A stretch of 64,000 nucleotides of DNA from Alphaproteobacteria bacterium (GTDB lineage Bacteria > Pseudomonadota > Alphaproteobacteria > JAJFFI01): positions 42,093 to 106,092 of the forward strand of contig JASJBI010000020.1 of assembly GCA_030066595.1 (NCBI GenBank). The letters run 5' to 3'. Both the position numbers and the translations under genes were made by a program. Below the pieces are notes generated by a model. That model made no database searches. It saw nothing but the letters and a program-made list of their open reading frames with translations, and had not been told where the DNA came from. Within the stretch, counting starts at the first letter, position 1; every line of letters starts with the position of its first letter. Of this stretch, positions 18,068 through 30,966 are shown piece by piece.

Positions 18068-18676
18068 ATGGCATCTATATTACCGCCCATGTCATCCTGC
18101 GAGGACAGGGCCGAGATCCCTCTGTCGGAACTCATCAGTCGGCTTGGACGCGCCGTTCAGTGCGTCCAATTCACGCATGGCCTCAATCCGGCACAGTGGG
18201 AGGCGCTACGCTATATCGCGCGCGCCAACCGCTACTCGCGCACGCCTTCGGCCCTGGCTGAATATCTTGGAACCACCAAGGGGACCGCCTCGCAGACCGT
18301 CAAGGCGCTGGAGGCGAAGGGCTACCTCGAGCGGCGGCAGACGGCGGCCGACCGGCGGGTTTCGCGGCTTGAACTCACCGATGCCGGCTCGAAATTGCTG
18401 GCACTGGATCCGCTGCGACGGGTGGAGGCGTCACTGGCGCATCTTGAACTCGACGTGCAGGACACGTTGCAACAGATCACCGACCTGTTCACGGGTATGC
18501 AGTCCGCCTGCGGCATGCAGGCCTTTGGCGTTTGCCAGTGTTGCGCCCGCTTTGAAGAGGGGCTTTCCGGCTCCGCCACGGAAGGCCCGCACCGATGCGG
18601 CCTCACAGGCGAGGCGCTCAGCGAAGCAGACAGCGCCCGGATCTGTGTCAACTTCGAGAGCGAGCAGTCGCGCTAG
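18068..18676 (+). CDS. MarR-family regulator with cysteine-rich C-terminus
   Basis: 202 residues; translation may begin at ATG 18068 or at ATG 18089. Winged-helix region: NPAQWEALRYIARANRY, PSALAEYLGTTKGTASQTVK (about 59-78), wing ERRQTAADRRVSRLELTDAG. The last 50 residues are unusual for MarR proteins: SACGMQAFGVCQCCARF followed by HRCGLTGEALSEADSARIC, six cysteines and a histidine in two clusters. This looks like a metal or iron-sulfur site, so the protein may sense redox state or a metal (inference). Divergent from rpoH, with 152 bp between start codons. Confidence 0.85.
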   Translation: MASILPPMSSCEDRAEIPLSELISRLGRAVQCVQFTHGLNPAQWEALRYIARANRYSRTPSALAEYLGTTKGTASQTVKALEAKGYLERRQTAADRRVSRLELTDAGSKLLALDPLRRVEASLAHLELDVQDTLQQITDLFTGMQSACGMQAFGVCQCCARFEEGLSGSATEGPHRCGLTGEALSEADSARICVNFESEQSR

Positions 18677-18700
18677 AGCAGGCCCTCGGCGATTCTCGGC

Positions 18701-18946
18701 TCAGTGCGTCAGATCCGATGAAACCAGCGCCGGCTGGTCATCCCAAAGCTCCGAAGTCGCCCAATCCAGCGCTCGGCTGAGCTCGTCGCGGCCAACCTGG
18801 TCGGCAAGAATATCCCTGAGTTCGTCCAGTGCCGTTTCGAAGTTGCTGGCATGGTCCCTTCGGCCATGCTCGCGCAGAAGCTTGGCGCAGGCCATGCCAT
18901 GCATGATCCATAGCGCGACAATCCGTGCTGACTGTGTGCTGGTCAT
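18701..18946 (-). CDS. 81-residue helical protein of unknown function
   Basis: ATG 18946 follows GGTGGGG. The protein, beginning MTSTQSARIVALWIMHGMAC, appears wholly alpha-helical, with acidic C-terminus. It has no signal peptide; one mildly hydrophobic helix is near 8-19. Longer frames to 19336 on this strand exist but show no ribosome binding site and read through a region of unlike composition. I do not recognise a family. Convergent with the MarR gene, ending 24 bp after it. Confidence 0.55.
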   Translation of the reverse strand: MTSTQSARIVALWIMHGMACAKLLREHGRRDHASNFETALDELRDILADQVGRDELSRALDWATSELWDDQPALVSSDLTH

Positions 18947-19529
18947 AGCCCCACCAATGACCCGTGGTAAACTTATGTTCACCCCCCAATCAAGATCTTT
19001 ACAGTATTTGGGTGCGGTCCACAAGATCTGGTATTTGGCATAGGCGATTTCGCCTAGAGCACTTTCCGACCATATGGACGCAATTCTGTTGCGGTTTGGG
19101 CGCGGCAGCCCGCCAGGCGCCGTCCGCAACGCGATGCTTGCGCATCGCGTCAGGGCGGCAACGCCGCGGATGCCCGCCCAAACGCAACCCGTCTGTCCGC
19201 CGGAAGATGCGCCCGCGCCGGCCGATTGTTCCTTGGCGTGCGCGCAGATGGCCGTCCGGATTGCTGGTTGCGGGGGCAACGGGCCGGTGTTACTGTGCCG
19301 GCGAGGGTAGGTAACCCTCGTTTGCGCGGGATCCAAGATGTCGGACAGTACAAGGACTCGGTCAGCCGTTCCTGCCGTGGCTGCTTTTGCAACTTGCGGT
19401 TGGGAACTGGGCTCCTAGCCTTGCCGTTACGCGCACCCTCGCGCCGGCGCGAATTCCCCGGCTAAGGTGAAACGCGTCGGTCGCTTTGGACCTTGACCCC
19501 TACATCTCAAACGGAAGGAGATTCCCCCC
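18947..19529. other. 583-bp region without a convincing gene
   Basis: Several short overlapping frames exist on both strands but none has family similarity or a ribosome binding site. One strong hairpin is visible at 19129-19150: ACGCGATGC, loop TTGC, GCATCGCGT. The sequence AGAGCACTTTCCGACC near 19056-19071 is of a type often found in dispersed intergenic repeats of alphaproteobacteria. The 3' part serves as the phasin leader, with AAGGAG at 19515-19520. Confidence 0.5.
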
Positions 19530-19961
19530 ATGAGTGAGGTCAAAGCCGCCGAGAAGGAAAGCAAAAAGGCCCGCACTACCCGCGTCCCACAACAAAACGA
19601 AAATGGTCCGTATGTCCTGGTCGAAGACCTCGTCAACGCGAATACCGCAACCATGGAAGCCTTCGTCCGTGCCGGCGAAGCCGTCCTCAAGGGCATGGTG
19701 TCGCTGAACGAAGAGGTCATGAGCTTTGCCGACAAGCGCATGCGCGCTCAGATCGACACGAGCCAATCCCTGGCGAAGTGCAGCACGTTTGCCGAGGCCA
19801 TGGAACTCCAGTCCGAGTTCGCCCGATCGGCCACGGAGGATTATCTCGAGGAAGCCAACAAGCTCCTCAGTCTCTCCGCCGAAGTGACGAAGGAAGGCAT
19901 GGTGCCCTGGGAGGCGCACGCGAAGGAAGCTGCGTCGCGGTTCGGCAAGCCTGCCGCCTAA
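19530..19961 (+). CDS. phasin-family protein
   Basis: 143 residues, no signal peptide, predominantly alpha-helical with amphipathic repeats (about 35-135: ATMEAFVRAGEAVLKGMVSL, AMELQSEFARSATEDYLEEA), as in Phasin_2 proteins that coat polyhydroxyalkanoate granules. The charged Lys/Glu-rich N-terminus is typical of alphaproteobacterial phasins. A strong ribosome binding site (AAGGAG) and a strong terminator suggest abundant expression as a single-gene unit. An intracellular PHB depolymerase is encoded 41 kb away (60357-61475), supporting granule metabolism in this organism. Some phasin-like proteins have other roles. Confidence 0.85.
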   Translation: MSEVKAAEKESKKARTTRVPQQNENGPYVLVEDLVNANTATMEAFVRAGEAVLKGMVSLNEEVMSFADKRMRAQIDTSQSLAKCSTFAEAMELQSEFARSATEDYLEEANKLLSLSAEVTKEGMVPWEAHAKEAASRFGKPAA

Positions 19962-19988
19962 ACGTCCCGAATACGAACCGATACTGAA

Positions 19989-20021
19989 GAGCCCGGGTGC
20001 GTCCCACCCGGGCTCTTTCTC
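19989..20021 (+). terminator. rho-independent terminator after the phasin gene
   Basis: Eleven-base stem GAGCCCGGGTG / CACCCGGGCTC with a five-base loop (19989-20015), followed by TTTCTC. Ends the phasin transcript. Confidence 0.85.
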
Positions 20022-20108
20022 GTCTCGATCCGGCCCAAACAAGGCCGGCTTTTCTTTTCAAGTCAGTTAGTTGATCCGTTCGCCGTGCGGTCGCAACCGG
20101 AACAGCGA

Positions 20109-21323
<1,215 letters not shown>

Positions 21324-21483
21324 CGGTTGTCTCTCGGTGTCAATCCTGGATTTACACCTTTCGTATACCAAACCATGGGATGGTGCAGCAAATTTGCTGC
21401 CTTGCGGCACGCGGCCAGAGCACCGCCGGAGAAGGGCACCGCGGGGCAGGGGCATGATCGGGTCATGCTCTATTGGAGCCGGC

Positions 21484-21675
21484 ATGAAACCCAGCTTGCG
21501 CGAGGTCATCTTCGAGTTCCAGCAGATCGGACGCGCCGTCAAGGTGAGCGCAATCGACACCGACAGCATGGTCGAGGTCTCGATCGTGGGCGCGCCCGGC
21601 GTCGGCGAGGAGACCCTCAAGCGCACCGCCCTGCGCAAGCTTGAGTATGTCTTGGCGAGAGGCCGCAAAGCCTGA
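21484..21675 (+). CDS. conserved 63-residue alphaproteobacterial protein (possibly DUF6898)
   Basis: Starts [20 protein letters not shown] at ATG 21484 and has an alternating beta pattern followed by a C-terminal helix ([19 protein letters not shown]). I recall similar short proteins annotated DUF6898 in alphaproteobacteria, but that name is not verified here. Divergent from gcdH and directly upstream of the liv operon, separated from livH by 295 bp that contains a promoter, so it is probably transcribed separately. Function unknown. Confidence 0.65.
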   Translation: MKPSLREVIFEFQQIGRAVKVSAIDTDSMVEVSIVGAPGVGEETLKRTALRKLEYVLARGRKA

Positions 21676-21712
21676 CAGTTCCCGCCCCAAGCCTTTGTGA
21701 TCGGGTTTTTCC

Positions 21713-21741
21713 TTGCCGCCCTGAGTCGCCTAGGCTATGAC
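21713..21741 (+). promoter_or_regulatory. predicted promoter of the liv operon
   Basis: TTGCCG (21713-21718), 17-base spacer, TATGAC (21736-21741), giving a leader near 220 bases to livH. The leader shows no riboswitch structure I recognise. Confidence 0.45.
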
Positions 21742-21970
21742 ACAAAAAAGTCACTCCCGGCAGCCTGCGGACCGCGCCGGGACATAACAAGACGCTCGAA
21801 CAGGGAAGAGGTAGGGGGACTTGAGCACCAGGACCGCCGTCCGAGGCACGGGCCAGCACGCGTCCTCCATGTGCCGGGTTTCTCCAACCCGGCTGGCAGT
21901 GAACCATCCCCTCAATCTCCGGATCTTGGCGTGGGCCGCGCGGCCGGCGCACAGCTTGGCTGGGTGAGGC

Positions 21971-22912
<942 letters not shown>

Positions 22913-22915
22913 TCG

Positions 22916-24471
<1,556 letters not shown>

Positions 24472-24475
<4 letters not shown>

Positions 24476-25373
24476 GCGCGCAGGCCGCCCCCCTTGCTGC
24501 GGAACAGGCGCTCCTGAGCGTCGAACACCTGACCATGCGGTTCGGCGGGCTGGTCGCTATCGACGATGTGTCCTTCGCGGCCAGGGACCGGGAGATCACC
24601 GCGATCATCGGACCGAACGGGGCCGGCAAGACCACCGTGTTCAACTGCCTGACCGGCTTCTACAAACCCACGGTCGGACGGCTCGGCCTCAGCCATCCGC
24701 AGAAAGGGGTGATGCTGCTCGAGCAGATGGAGGGGTTCCGCATCGCCCAGCAGGCGGGCGTCGCGCGCACCTTTCAGAATATCCGCCTGTTCGCCAAGAT
24801 GACCGTGCTAGAGAACCTGATCGTGGCCCAACACAACCATCTCATGCGGGCCTCGGGTTACACGGTTCTTGGGCTGTTCGGCCTCGGCGTCTACCGCCAC
24901 GCCGAGAAGGACGCGGTCGACAAGGCCCGCTACTGGCTCGACCGCATCCACTTGACGGACAAGGCGGATTGGGACGCGGGCAATCTGCCCTATGGCGACC
25001 AGCGCCGGCTCGAGATCGCTCGCGCCATGTGCATCGACCCGATCCTATTGTGCCTCGACGAGCCGGCCGCGGGCCTGAACCCGCGGGAATCGCACGAGCT
25101 CAACGAGCTGCTCCAGTTCATCCGCGACGAGCACAAGATCGGCGTGCTGTTGATCGAGCATGACATGAGCGTGGTCATGGAAATCTCCGACCACATCATC
25201 GTCTTGGACTACGGGCGCAAGATCTCGGACGGCGATCCGGACTTCGTGCGCAACGACCCGAACGTGATCCGGGCCTATCTCGGCGAGGAGGAAGAAGAGG
25301 AGCTGCCCCCCGAGGTCGCCCAGGACCTCTCGTCGAGGACGGATGGCGGACCGGAAGGGCGGGACGATAGCTG

Positions 25374-25374
<1 letters not shown>
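24472..25374 (+). CDS. livG: branched-chain amino acid ABC transporter ATPase LivG
   Basis: 300 residues; cytoplasmic ATPase. Walker A GPNGAGKTTVF near 50, signature segment LPYGDQRRLEIARAM near 178 (YGDQ in place of the usual SGGQ, common in LivG), Walker B ILLCLDEPAAGLNPRE near 198, switch histidine in LIEHDMSVVMEISD. The C-terminus carries an acidic extension of about 25 residues beyond the usual LivG end (EEEEEELPPEVAQDL). Overlaps both neighbours (ATGA with livM, TGATG with livF), so translation is coupled. Confidence 0.95.
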
Positions 25375-26081
<707 letters not shown>

Positions 26082-26094
26082 ACGGAGGGCAGGG

Positions 26095-26445
26095 ATGATC
26101 GGATTGCTCGGCACATCGCTTCCGGTCTTCATCGCCATCACGGTCGTGGTGATGGGCTTCGCCGCCTACATGACCGGCCAGGCCCTGGGCAACAACTGGA
26201 AGCCCGTGTCGCACTTGGTGATCTATGTGTTGCTCTTGGGGTTGGCCGATCGATTTCTGACCTTCGCCCTGTTCGAGGGCGAGCTTCTCTCGGTGACCGG
26301 ATACATCATCGATACGGCCGTGCTCATGGCCATCGCCATGTTTGCTTTCCGCATCAACCGGGTCAATCGGGTCGTTAACCAATATCCCTGGCTGTACCAG
26401 CGCGCCGGCCTGTTCAACTGGCGCGAAAAGGAAGTAAGGGATTGA
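26095..26445 (+). CDS. small membrane protein of the liv operon (DUF6867-like)
   Basis: 116 residues with three predicted membrane helices (about 7-27, 41-60, 69-88) and a basic, aromatic C-terminus (VVNQYPWLYQRAGLFNWREK). Begins 13 bases after livF behind GGAGGGCAGGG, so it belongs to the operon. Small proteins of this type sit after livF in many alphaproteobacteria and I recall the name DUF6867; not verified. Role unknown; an accessory subunit or assembly factor of the extended LivM transporter is possible. Confidence 0.75.
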   Translation: MIGLLGTSLPVFIAITVVVMGFAAYMTGQALGNNWKPVSHLVIYVLLLGLADRFLTFALFEGELLSVTGYIIDTAVLMAIAMFAFRINRVNRVVNQYPWLYQRAGLFNWREKEVRD

Positions 26446-26478
26446 TTGGTCTGTACCTTCCGCCTCGCGACGTTAACG

Positions 26479-26506
26479 TTGCGGTGCGCGCCAATAGTGC
26501 TAAGGT
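26479..26506 (+). promoter_or_regulatory. possible promoter of livK
   Basis: TTGCGG (26479-26484), 16-base spacer, TAAGGT (26501-26506). Would let the binding protein be made in excess over the membrane components, as is usual for ABC importers. Confidence 0.35.
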
Positions 26507-26609
26507 ACCGGCCAATTTGCACGCCGGCGCTGCCGGAGCCGTGCACCGCACGCGGAGGGGCCGCGACAGTCGGCCCTCTGCTTCGCAACCAACAGGGAGT
26601 GATTGACGA

Positions 26610-27722
26610 ATGCGTTATCTCAAAACAGCGTTGGTGGCGGCTGCCGCCCTAGCAGCGCTCGGCACGACTGCCGCCCACGCGGAACTCAAGATCGCAACCG
26701 CCGGCCCCATGACCGGCCAGTACGCCTCGTTCGGCGAGCAGATGCGGCGCGGCGCCGAGATGGCTGTGCAGGACATCAACGCAAAGGGCGGCGTTCTCGG
26801 CCAGAAGCTGGCATTGCAGATCGAAGACGACGCTTGCGATCCCAAGCAGGCGGTCGCCGTGGCCAACAAGGTGGTTGGCGACGGCGTGGTGTTCATGGCC
26901 GGCCATTTCTGCTCGGGCTCGTCCATCCCGGCCTCCGCGGTCTATGCCGAGGAAGGCATCATGCAGATCACGCCGGCCTCAACGAACCCAGCCTTCACCG
27001 ACGAGCCGGCCAAGAAGGGCATTACCACGATCGGTCGTGTGTGCGGCCGTGACGACGCCCAGGGCATCGTTGCGGGCAAGTACCTGGCCACCAAGTTCAA
27101 GGGCAAGAAGGTCGCGATCCTGCACGACAAGACGGCCTACGGCAAAGGCTTGGCCGACGAGACCCGCAAGAACATGAATGCGGCCGGCCTCAAGGAAGCC
27201 ATGTACGAGGCCTATACGGCGGGCGAGAAGGACTACTCCGCGCTCGTCTCCAAGCTCAAGGCCGCGGGCATCGATGCCGTGTACATCGGCGGCTATGACG
27301 CCGAGGCGGGCCTGATCATCCGGCAGTCCCACGAGCAGGGCTACAAGCCGCAGCTCGTGTCCGGCGATGCGCTGGTCACGGACAACTACTGGAAGATCAC
27401 CGGCGACGCCGGCCAGGGCACCCTGATGACCTTCCAGCCCGACCCGCGCAAGAACCCGGCGGCCAAGGGTCTGGTCGAGAAGTTCCGGGCCCAGAACTAC
27501 GAGCCCGAGGGCTACACCCTGTACACCTATGCGGCCATCCAGGCCTGGGCGCAGGCGGTGGCGAAGGCCGGCAGCACCGAAGGCGAGAAGGTCGCCAAGT
27601 CGTTCCGCGGCGGCACCTTCGACACGGTGATCGGCACGCTCAACATCAACGACAAGGGGGACGTGAAGAACCCCGAGTATGTCTGGTACATCTGGGACAG
27701 CGGCAAGTATCGCGAGATGTAA
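26610..27722 (+). CDS. livK: branched-chain amino acid ABC transporter substrate-binding protein
   Basis: 370 residues with a clear Sec signal peptide (MRYLKTALVAAAALAALGTT, cleavage after AHA near 24). The mature protein is a type I periplasmic binding protein: IATAGPMTGQYASFGEQMRR near 28, GHFCSGSSIPASAVYAEEGI near 100, TPASTNPAFTDE near 125 as in LivJ/LivK. Binds leucine, isoleucine or valine and delivers it to LivHM. Preceded by CAGGGAG and followed by a strong terminator. Confidence 0.95.
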   Translation: MRYLKTALVAAAALAALGTTAAHAELKIATAGPMTGQYASFGEQMRRGAEMAVQDINAKGGVLGQKLALQIEDDACDPKQAVAVANKVVGDGVVFMAGHFCSGSSIPASAVYAEEGIMQITPASTNPAFTDEPAKKGITTIGRVCGRDDAQGIVAGKYLATKFKGKKVAILHDKTAYGKGLADETRKNMNAAGLKEAMYEAYTAGEKDYSALVSKLKAAGIDAVYIGGYDAEAGLIIRQSHEQGYKPQLVSGDALVTDNYWKITGDAGQGTLMTFQPDPRKNPAAKGLVEKFRAQNYEPEGYTLYTYAAIQAWAQAVAKAGSTEGEKVAKSFRGGTFDTVIGTLNINDKGDVKNPEYVWYIWDSGKYREM

Positions 27723-27754
27723 GCCACGCCCTCCGAGAGAGGGTAAGTAAAGCA

Positions 27755-27791
27755 ACGGCCCGGCGGATATCCGCCGGGCCGTTTTCTTTCC
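27755..27791. terminator. strong terminator between livK and mucR
   Basis: A 30-base perfect palindrome at 27755-27784 (arms of 15, beginning AACGGCCCGGCGG) followed by TTTCTTT on the plus strand. Lies between convergent genes and probably ends both transcripts. Confidence 0.88.
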
Positions 27792-27829
27792 GCGCACCGC
27801 CGCTTGAGGCCGCGGTAAACCGACCTTGG

Positions 27830-28246
27830 TTAACTCTGGCGCTTGCGGCCGAGGCCGATACGCTTGGCGAACTGCGACCGCTGCGCCGCGTAGTTCGGCG
27901 CGACCATAGGATAGTCGGGCGGCAAACCCCACTTCGCCCGGTATTCCTCGGGTGTCATGTTGTAGGTGGTGCGAAGATGCCGCTTGAGCATCTTCAACTT
28001 CTTTCCGTCCTCGAGACAAATGATGAAGTCGGGCGTCACCGAACGCCGGACGGCCACCGCGGGTTTCTGGGTCTCCTGGCGGTCTGCGCCGCTGCCCAGG
28101 CCGCTGAGAGCCCCATGAACAGAGCGGATCAGGTCTGGAATATCGGAAGACGCCACCACGTTGTTTCCAACATAGGCCGAGACAACCTCCGCCGTCATGC
28201 GAAGAACATCTTCCTTGTCTATGCTGCTATTGGTGTCCTCGGTCAT
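27830..28246 (-). CDS. mucR: MucR/Ros-family transcriptional regulator
   Basis: 138 residues. The Ros/MucR zinc-finger region is visible: DFIICLEDGKKLKMLKRHLR (about 73-92) then TTYNMTPEEYRAKWGLPPDY and MVAPNYAAQRS. The N-terminal part (residues 1-45) is the oligomerisation region. MucR proteins bind AT-rich DNA and act as H-NS-like silencers of surface polysaccharide, motility and acquired genes, and repress their own gene; the 28260-28400 upstream region is strikingly AT-rich, fitting autoregulation. The first zinc position here is a single Cys, as in many MucR members. Confidence 0.92.
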   Translation of the reverse strand: MTEDTNSSIDKEDVLRMTAEVVSAYVGNNVVASSDIPDLIRSVHGALSGLGSGADRQETQKPAVAVRRSVTPDFIICLEDGKKLKMLKRHLRTTYNMTPEEYRAKWGLPPDYPMVAPNYAAQRSQFAKRIGLGRKRQS

Positions 28247-28658
28247 TTCCCCCGCACCTTTTCGTTACGGTTTTTTTCAACCGGGCCTAATTTCCATGAA
28301 AAAGATCCATTGTCAATTAAAAAACAAGTTGTTTCTCGATCAGGCCAGATGATCCGAAAACTAGATTAACTATTGATTTTATTAGTATTGGTTAAACGGC
28401 ACTCCGATAATTTCTTGGAATTTGGTCTTAACGATGGTCGTCTCGCCGGTTGCATCCCTGAGAACGCGGTGGTTTTGCCGGCCTTCAGCACTATTGCGCA
28501 GGCCCTAGAACCGCGAATGCTTGTGGTAGGCTTGGTGGCAAGCAGCGAGATATGGTAGGTTCCCGCTTCATTCTGCGGGCGCGGCCGGGGGGTCGGCGAT
28601 GTCCGCCCGGAGAGTGCGGGAACGGTAATGAGGGAGCTGGCGCAGCCAGCTGACTGAC
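28247..28658. other. AT-rich upstream region of mucR and leader of rpiB
   Basis: 412 bp with no gene. The half nearest mucR (28260-28400) contains runs such as GGTTTTTTTC, CAATTAAAAAAC and ATTGATTTTATTAG in a genome that is otherwise GC-rich; this is the expected target of MucR-type silencers. Beyond about 28430 the composition returns to normal. A small hairpin GCTTGGTGGCAAGC lies near 28530. GGGAGCTGG at 28631-28639 may assist rpiB translation. Confidence 0.6.
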
Positions 28659-29093
28659 ATGGCGAAAGGCTCCGTCGCGATCGCTTCGGATCACGCCGGC
28701 TATGCGCTCAAGTCGGTGCTCAAGGAAGAGCTGGCCGCCATGGGTTGCGAGGTCGTCGACCTGGGGACCGACAACGCCGACAGCGTCGACTATCCCGACT
28801 TCGCGGACGCGATGGCGGAGACGGTGACCGGCGGCCGGGCCGAACGCGGGGTTTTGATCTGCGGCAGCGGGCTGGGGATCAGCATGGCGGCGAACCGGCA
28901 CCGGGGGATAAGGGCGGCACCCTGCCACGATGTCATCGCCGCTCGGCTGGCGCGGCAACACAATGACGCCAATGTCCTTGCGCTTGGCGCGCGGCTGATC
29001 GGGGAGGAGACCGCCAAGGAGTGCCTGCACGTATTCCTGGAAACCGAGTTCGAAGGTGGGCGGCACCAGCGCCGCATCGACAAGATGAGCTAG
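28659..29093 (+). CDS. rpiB: ribose 5-phosphate isomerase B
   Basis: 144 residues. Interconverts ribose 5-phosphate and ribulose 5-phosphate. N-terminal ASDHAGYALKSVLKEEL (about 9-25), proton-transfer cysteine in ICGSGLGISMAANRHRGIRA (about 67-86), and NDANVLALGARLIG near 105 are the family blocks. Starts ATG 28659. Located 39 bp upstream of glyA, the order rpiB-glyA-nrdR being common in alphaproteobacteria. Ribulose 5-phosphate is also a riboflavin precursor consumed by RibB of the same cluster. Confidence 0.96.
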   Translation: MAKGSVAIASDHAGYALKSVLKEELAAMGCEVVDLGTDNADSVDYPDFADAMAETVTGGRAERGVLICGSGLGISMAANRHRGIRAAPCHDVIAARLARQHNDANVLALGARLIGEETAKECLHVFLETEFEGGRHQRRIDKMS

Positions 29094-29132
29094 AGCATGA
29101 TCTAGACCCGATTTGCTTGGGAGTGTTCGCAG

Positions 29133-30446
29133 ATGTCCGTGGTAAACGCCGAAATCGTTCACAATGCCGAAGCCGACTTCTTCCGCACGCCGTTGGCCGA
29201 GCGTGATCCTGGAGTTGCCGCCGCGATTGAGGAAGAGCTGGGCCGGCAACGCAATCAGATCGAGCTGATCGCGTCGGAGAACATCGTCTCGCGGGCGGTG
29301 CTCGAGGCGCAGGGATCGGTTCTCACCAACAAGTATGCGGAGGGCTACCCGTCGCGCCGCTACTATGGCGGTTGCGAGTTCGTCGATGTCGCCGAGGAGC
29401 TGGCGATCTCGCGCGCCAAAGAGCTGTTCGGCTGTACCTTCGCGAACGTCCAGCCCCATGCCGGCGCGCAGGCCAATCAAGCCGTATTTCTGGCGCTGGT
29501 TCAGCCGGGCGACACCATCATGGGTCTGTCGCTGGCCGCCGGCGGCCACCTGACCCACGGCGCGCCGCCGAACCTGTCGGGCAAATGGTTCAACGTCGTT
29601 CCCTACGGAGTTCGTCGCGAAGACGCGCAGATCGACTATGACGAATTCGAACGGACGGCCATCGAAGCCAAGCCAAAGCTGATCATCGCCGGCGGTTCGG
29701 CCTATCCGCGTCGCTTCGACTTCGCCCGCTTTCGGGACATCGCCGACAAGTGCGGCGCTTATCTCTTGGTCGACATGGCGCATTTCGCGGGTTTGGTGGC
29801 GGGCGGCGCGCATCCCAGCCCGTTCCCGCACGCCCATGTGGTCACCACCACGACGCACAAGACCCTGCGCGGTCCGCGCGGCGGCCTGATCCTTGCGAAC
29901 GACGAGGCGCTCGGCAAGAAGATCAACTCGGCGGTCTTTCCGGGATTGCAGGGCGGGCCGCTGATGCACGTGATCGCGGCCAAGGCGGTTGCCTTCGGAG
30001 AGGCGCTGACCCAGGAATTCCGGGACTATGCCGCGCAGGTCGTCGCCAACGCCAGAACCCTGGCCGATGCCCTCGTCCAGCAGGGGCTGGACATCGTCTC
30101 CGGCGGCACCGATACGCATCTCATGCTGGTCGATCTCCGGCCCAAGGGTCTGACCGGCAACATTGCCGAAGCCAGCCTGGAGCGGGCGGCGCTCACCTGC
30201 AACAAGAACGGTATCCCGTTCGACCCGGAGAAACCGACGGTGACGTCGGGCATCCGGCTGGGAACCCCCGCGCCAACGACCCGAGGGTTCAAGACCGACG
30301 AATTTAGGCAGGTGGGCGAGCTGATCGGCCGGGTGCTGGACGGCCTCGCCGCCAATCCGGAGGACAACTCCGCAGTCGAACAAGAAGTGCGCGCCGAAGT
30401 GGATGCGCTCTGCAAGCGGTTCCCGGTCTATCCAGAATTGGGATGA
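29133..30446 (+). CDS. glyA: serine hydroxymethyltransferase
   Basis: 437 residues, PLP enzyme converting serine and tetrahydrofolate to glycine and 5,10-methylene-THF. N-terminal [20 protein letters not shown], the [16 protein letters not shown] block near 68, PLP lysine in [17 protein letters not shown] near 245, and [11 protein letters not shown] near the end. Start ATG 29133. It supplies one-carbon units; first member of the glyA-nrdR-rib-nusB-thiL run. A GAGCATGATCTAG sequence just upstream (29094-29106) resembles dispersed repeats. Confidence 0.97.
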   Translation: MSVVNAEIVHNAEADFFRTPLAERDPGVAAAIEEELGRQRNQIELIASENIVSRAVLEAQGSVLTNKYAEGYPSRRYYGGCEFVDVAEELAISRAKELFGCTFANVQPHAGAQANQAVFLALVQPGDTIMGLSLAAGGHLTHGAPPNLSGKWFNVVPYGVRREDAQIDYDEFERTAIEAKPKLIIAGGSAYPRRFDFARFRDIADKCGAYLLVDMAHFAGLVAGGAHPSPFPHAHVVTTTTHKTLRGPRGGLILANDEALGKKINSAVFPGLQGGPLMHVIAAKAVAFGEALTQEFRDYAAQVVANARTLADALVQQGLDIVSGGTDTHLMLVDLRPKGLTGNIAEASLERAALTCNKNGIPFDPEKPTVTSGIRLGTPAPTTRGFKTDEFRQVGELIGRVLDGLAANPEDNSAVEQEVRAEVDALCKRFPVYPELG

Positions 30447-30470
30447 CCGGGGTTCGGGGGGAAACCAGGC

Positions 30471-30941
30471 ATGCGCTGCCCGTTCTGTGGACATGACGAT
30501 ACTCAGGTGAAGGATTCCCGGCCGACCGAGGACAACTCGGCCATCCGGCGGCGGCGATTTTGTCCGCAGTGCGGCTCACGCTTCACCACATTCGAGCGTA
30601 TCCAGCTGCGCGATCTGACGGTGGTCAAGAAGACCGGGCGGCGGGTCCCGTTCGACCGGGACAAACTCATGCGGTCGATCCAGATCGCGGTGCGCAAACG
30701 CAATATCGAGAACGACCGGCTCGAGCGCCTGGTCTCGGGCATCGTGCGCCGGCTCGAGAGCTCGGGCGAAAGCGAGATTCCTTCGGAGATGATCGGCGAG
30801 GCGGTCATGGATGCCCTGGCCAGCCTCGATCCGGTCGCCTATGTGCGATTTGCCTCGGTTTATCGAAACTTCCGCGAGACCAAGGATTTCGAAGACTTCA
30901 TCGAAAAGCTCGGCGACGAGCGCTTCGCCGAGCGCGGCTGA
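30471..30941 (+). CDS. nrdR: NrdR transcriptional repressor of ribonucleotide reductase
   Basis: 156 residues. N-terminal zinc ribbon [17 protein letters not shown] ... [13 protein letters not shown] (residues 1-46) followed by an ATP-cone domain ([20 protein letters not shown], about 53-72) and the conserved [20 protein letters not shown] near 124. Senses ATP/dATP and represses nrd genes. 24 bp after glyA and 25 bp before ribD. Confidence 0.97.
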   Translation: MRCPFCGHDDTQVKDSRPTEDNSAIRRRRFCPQCGSRFTTFERIQLRDLTVVKKTGRRVPFDRDKLMRSIQIAVRKRNIENDRLERLVSGIVRRLESSGESEIPSEMIGEAVMDALASLDPVAYVRFASVYRNFRETKDFEDFIEKLGDERFAERG

Positions 30942-30966
30942 CCTCCCGCGGGACGGCACCCCGGCC

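Noticed and set aside
18947..19529. Short open frames on both strands between the 81-residue gene and the phasin gene
   Set aside because: No ribosome binding site, no family, mutually overlapping.
30942..30966. FMN riboswitch before ribD
   Set aside because: Only 25 bases separate nrdR and ribD, with no room for a riboswitch.
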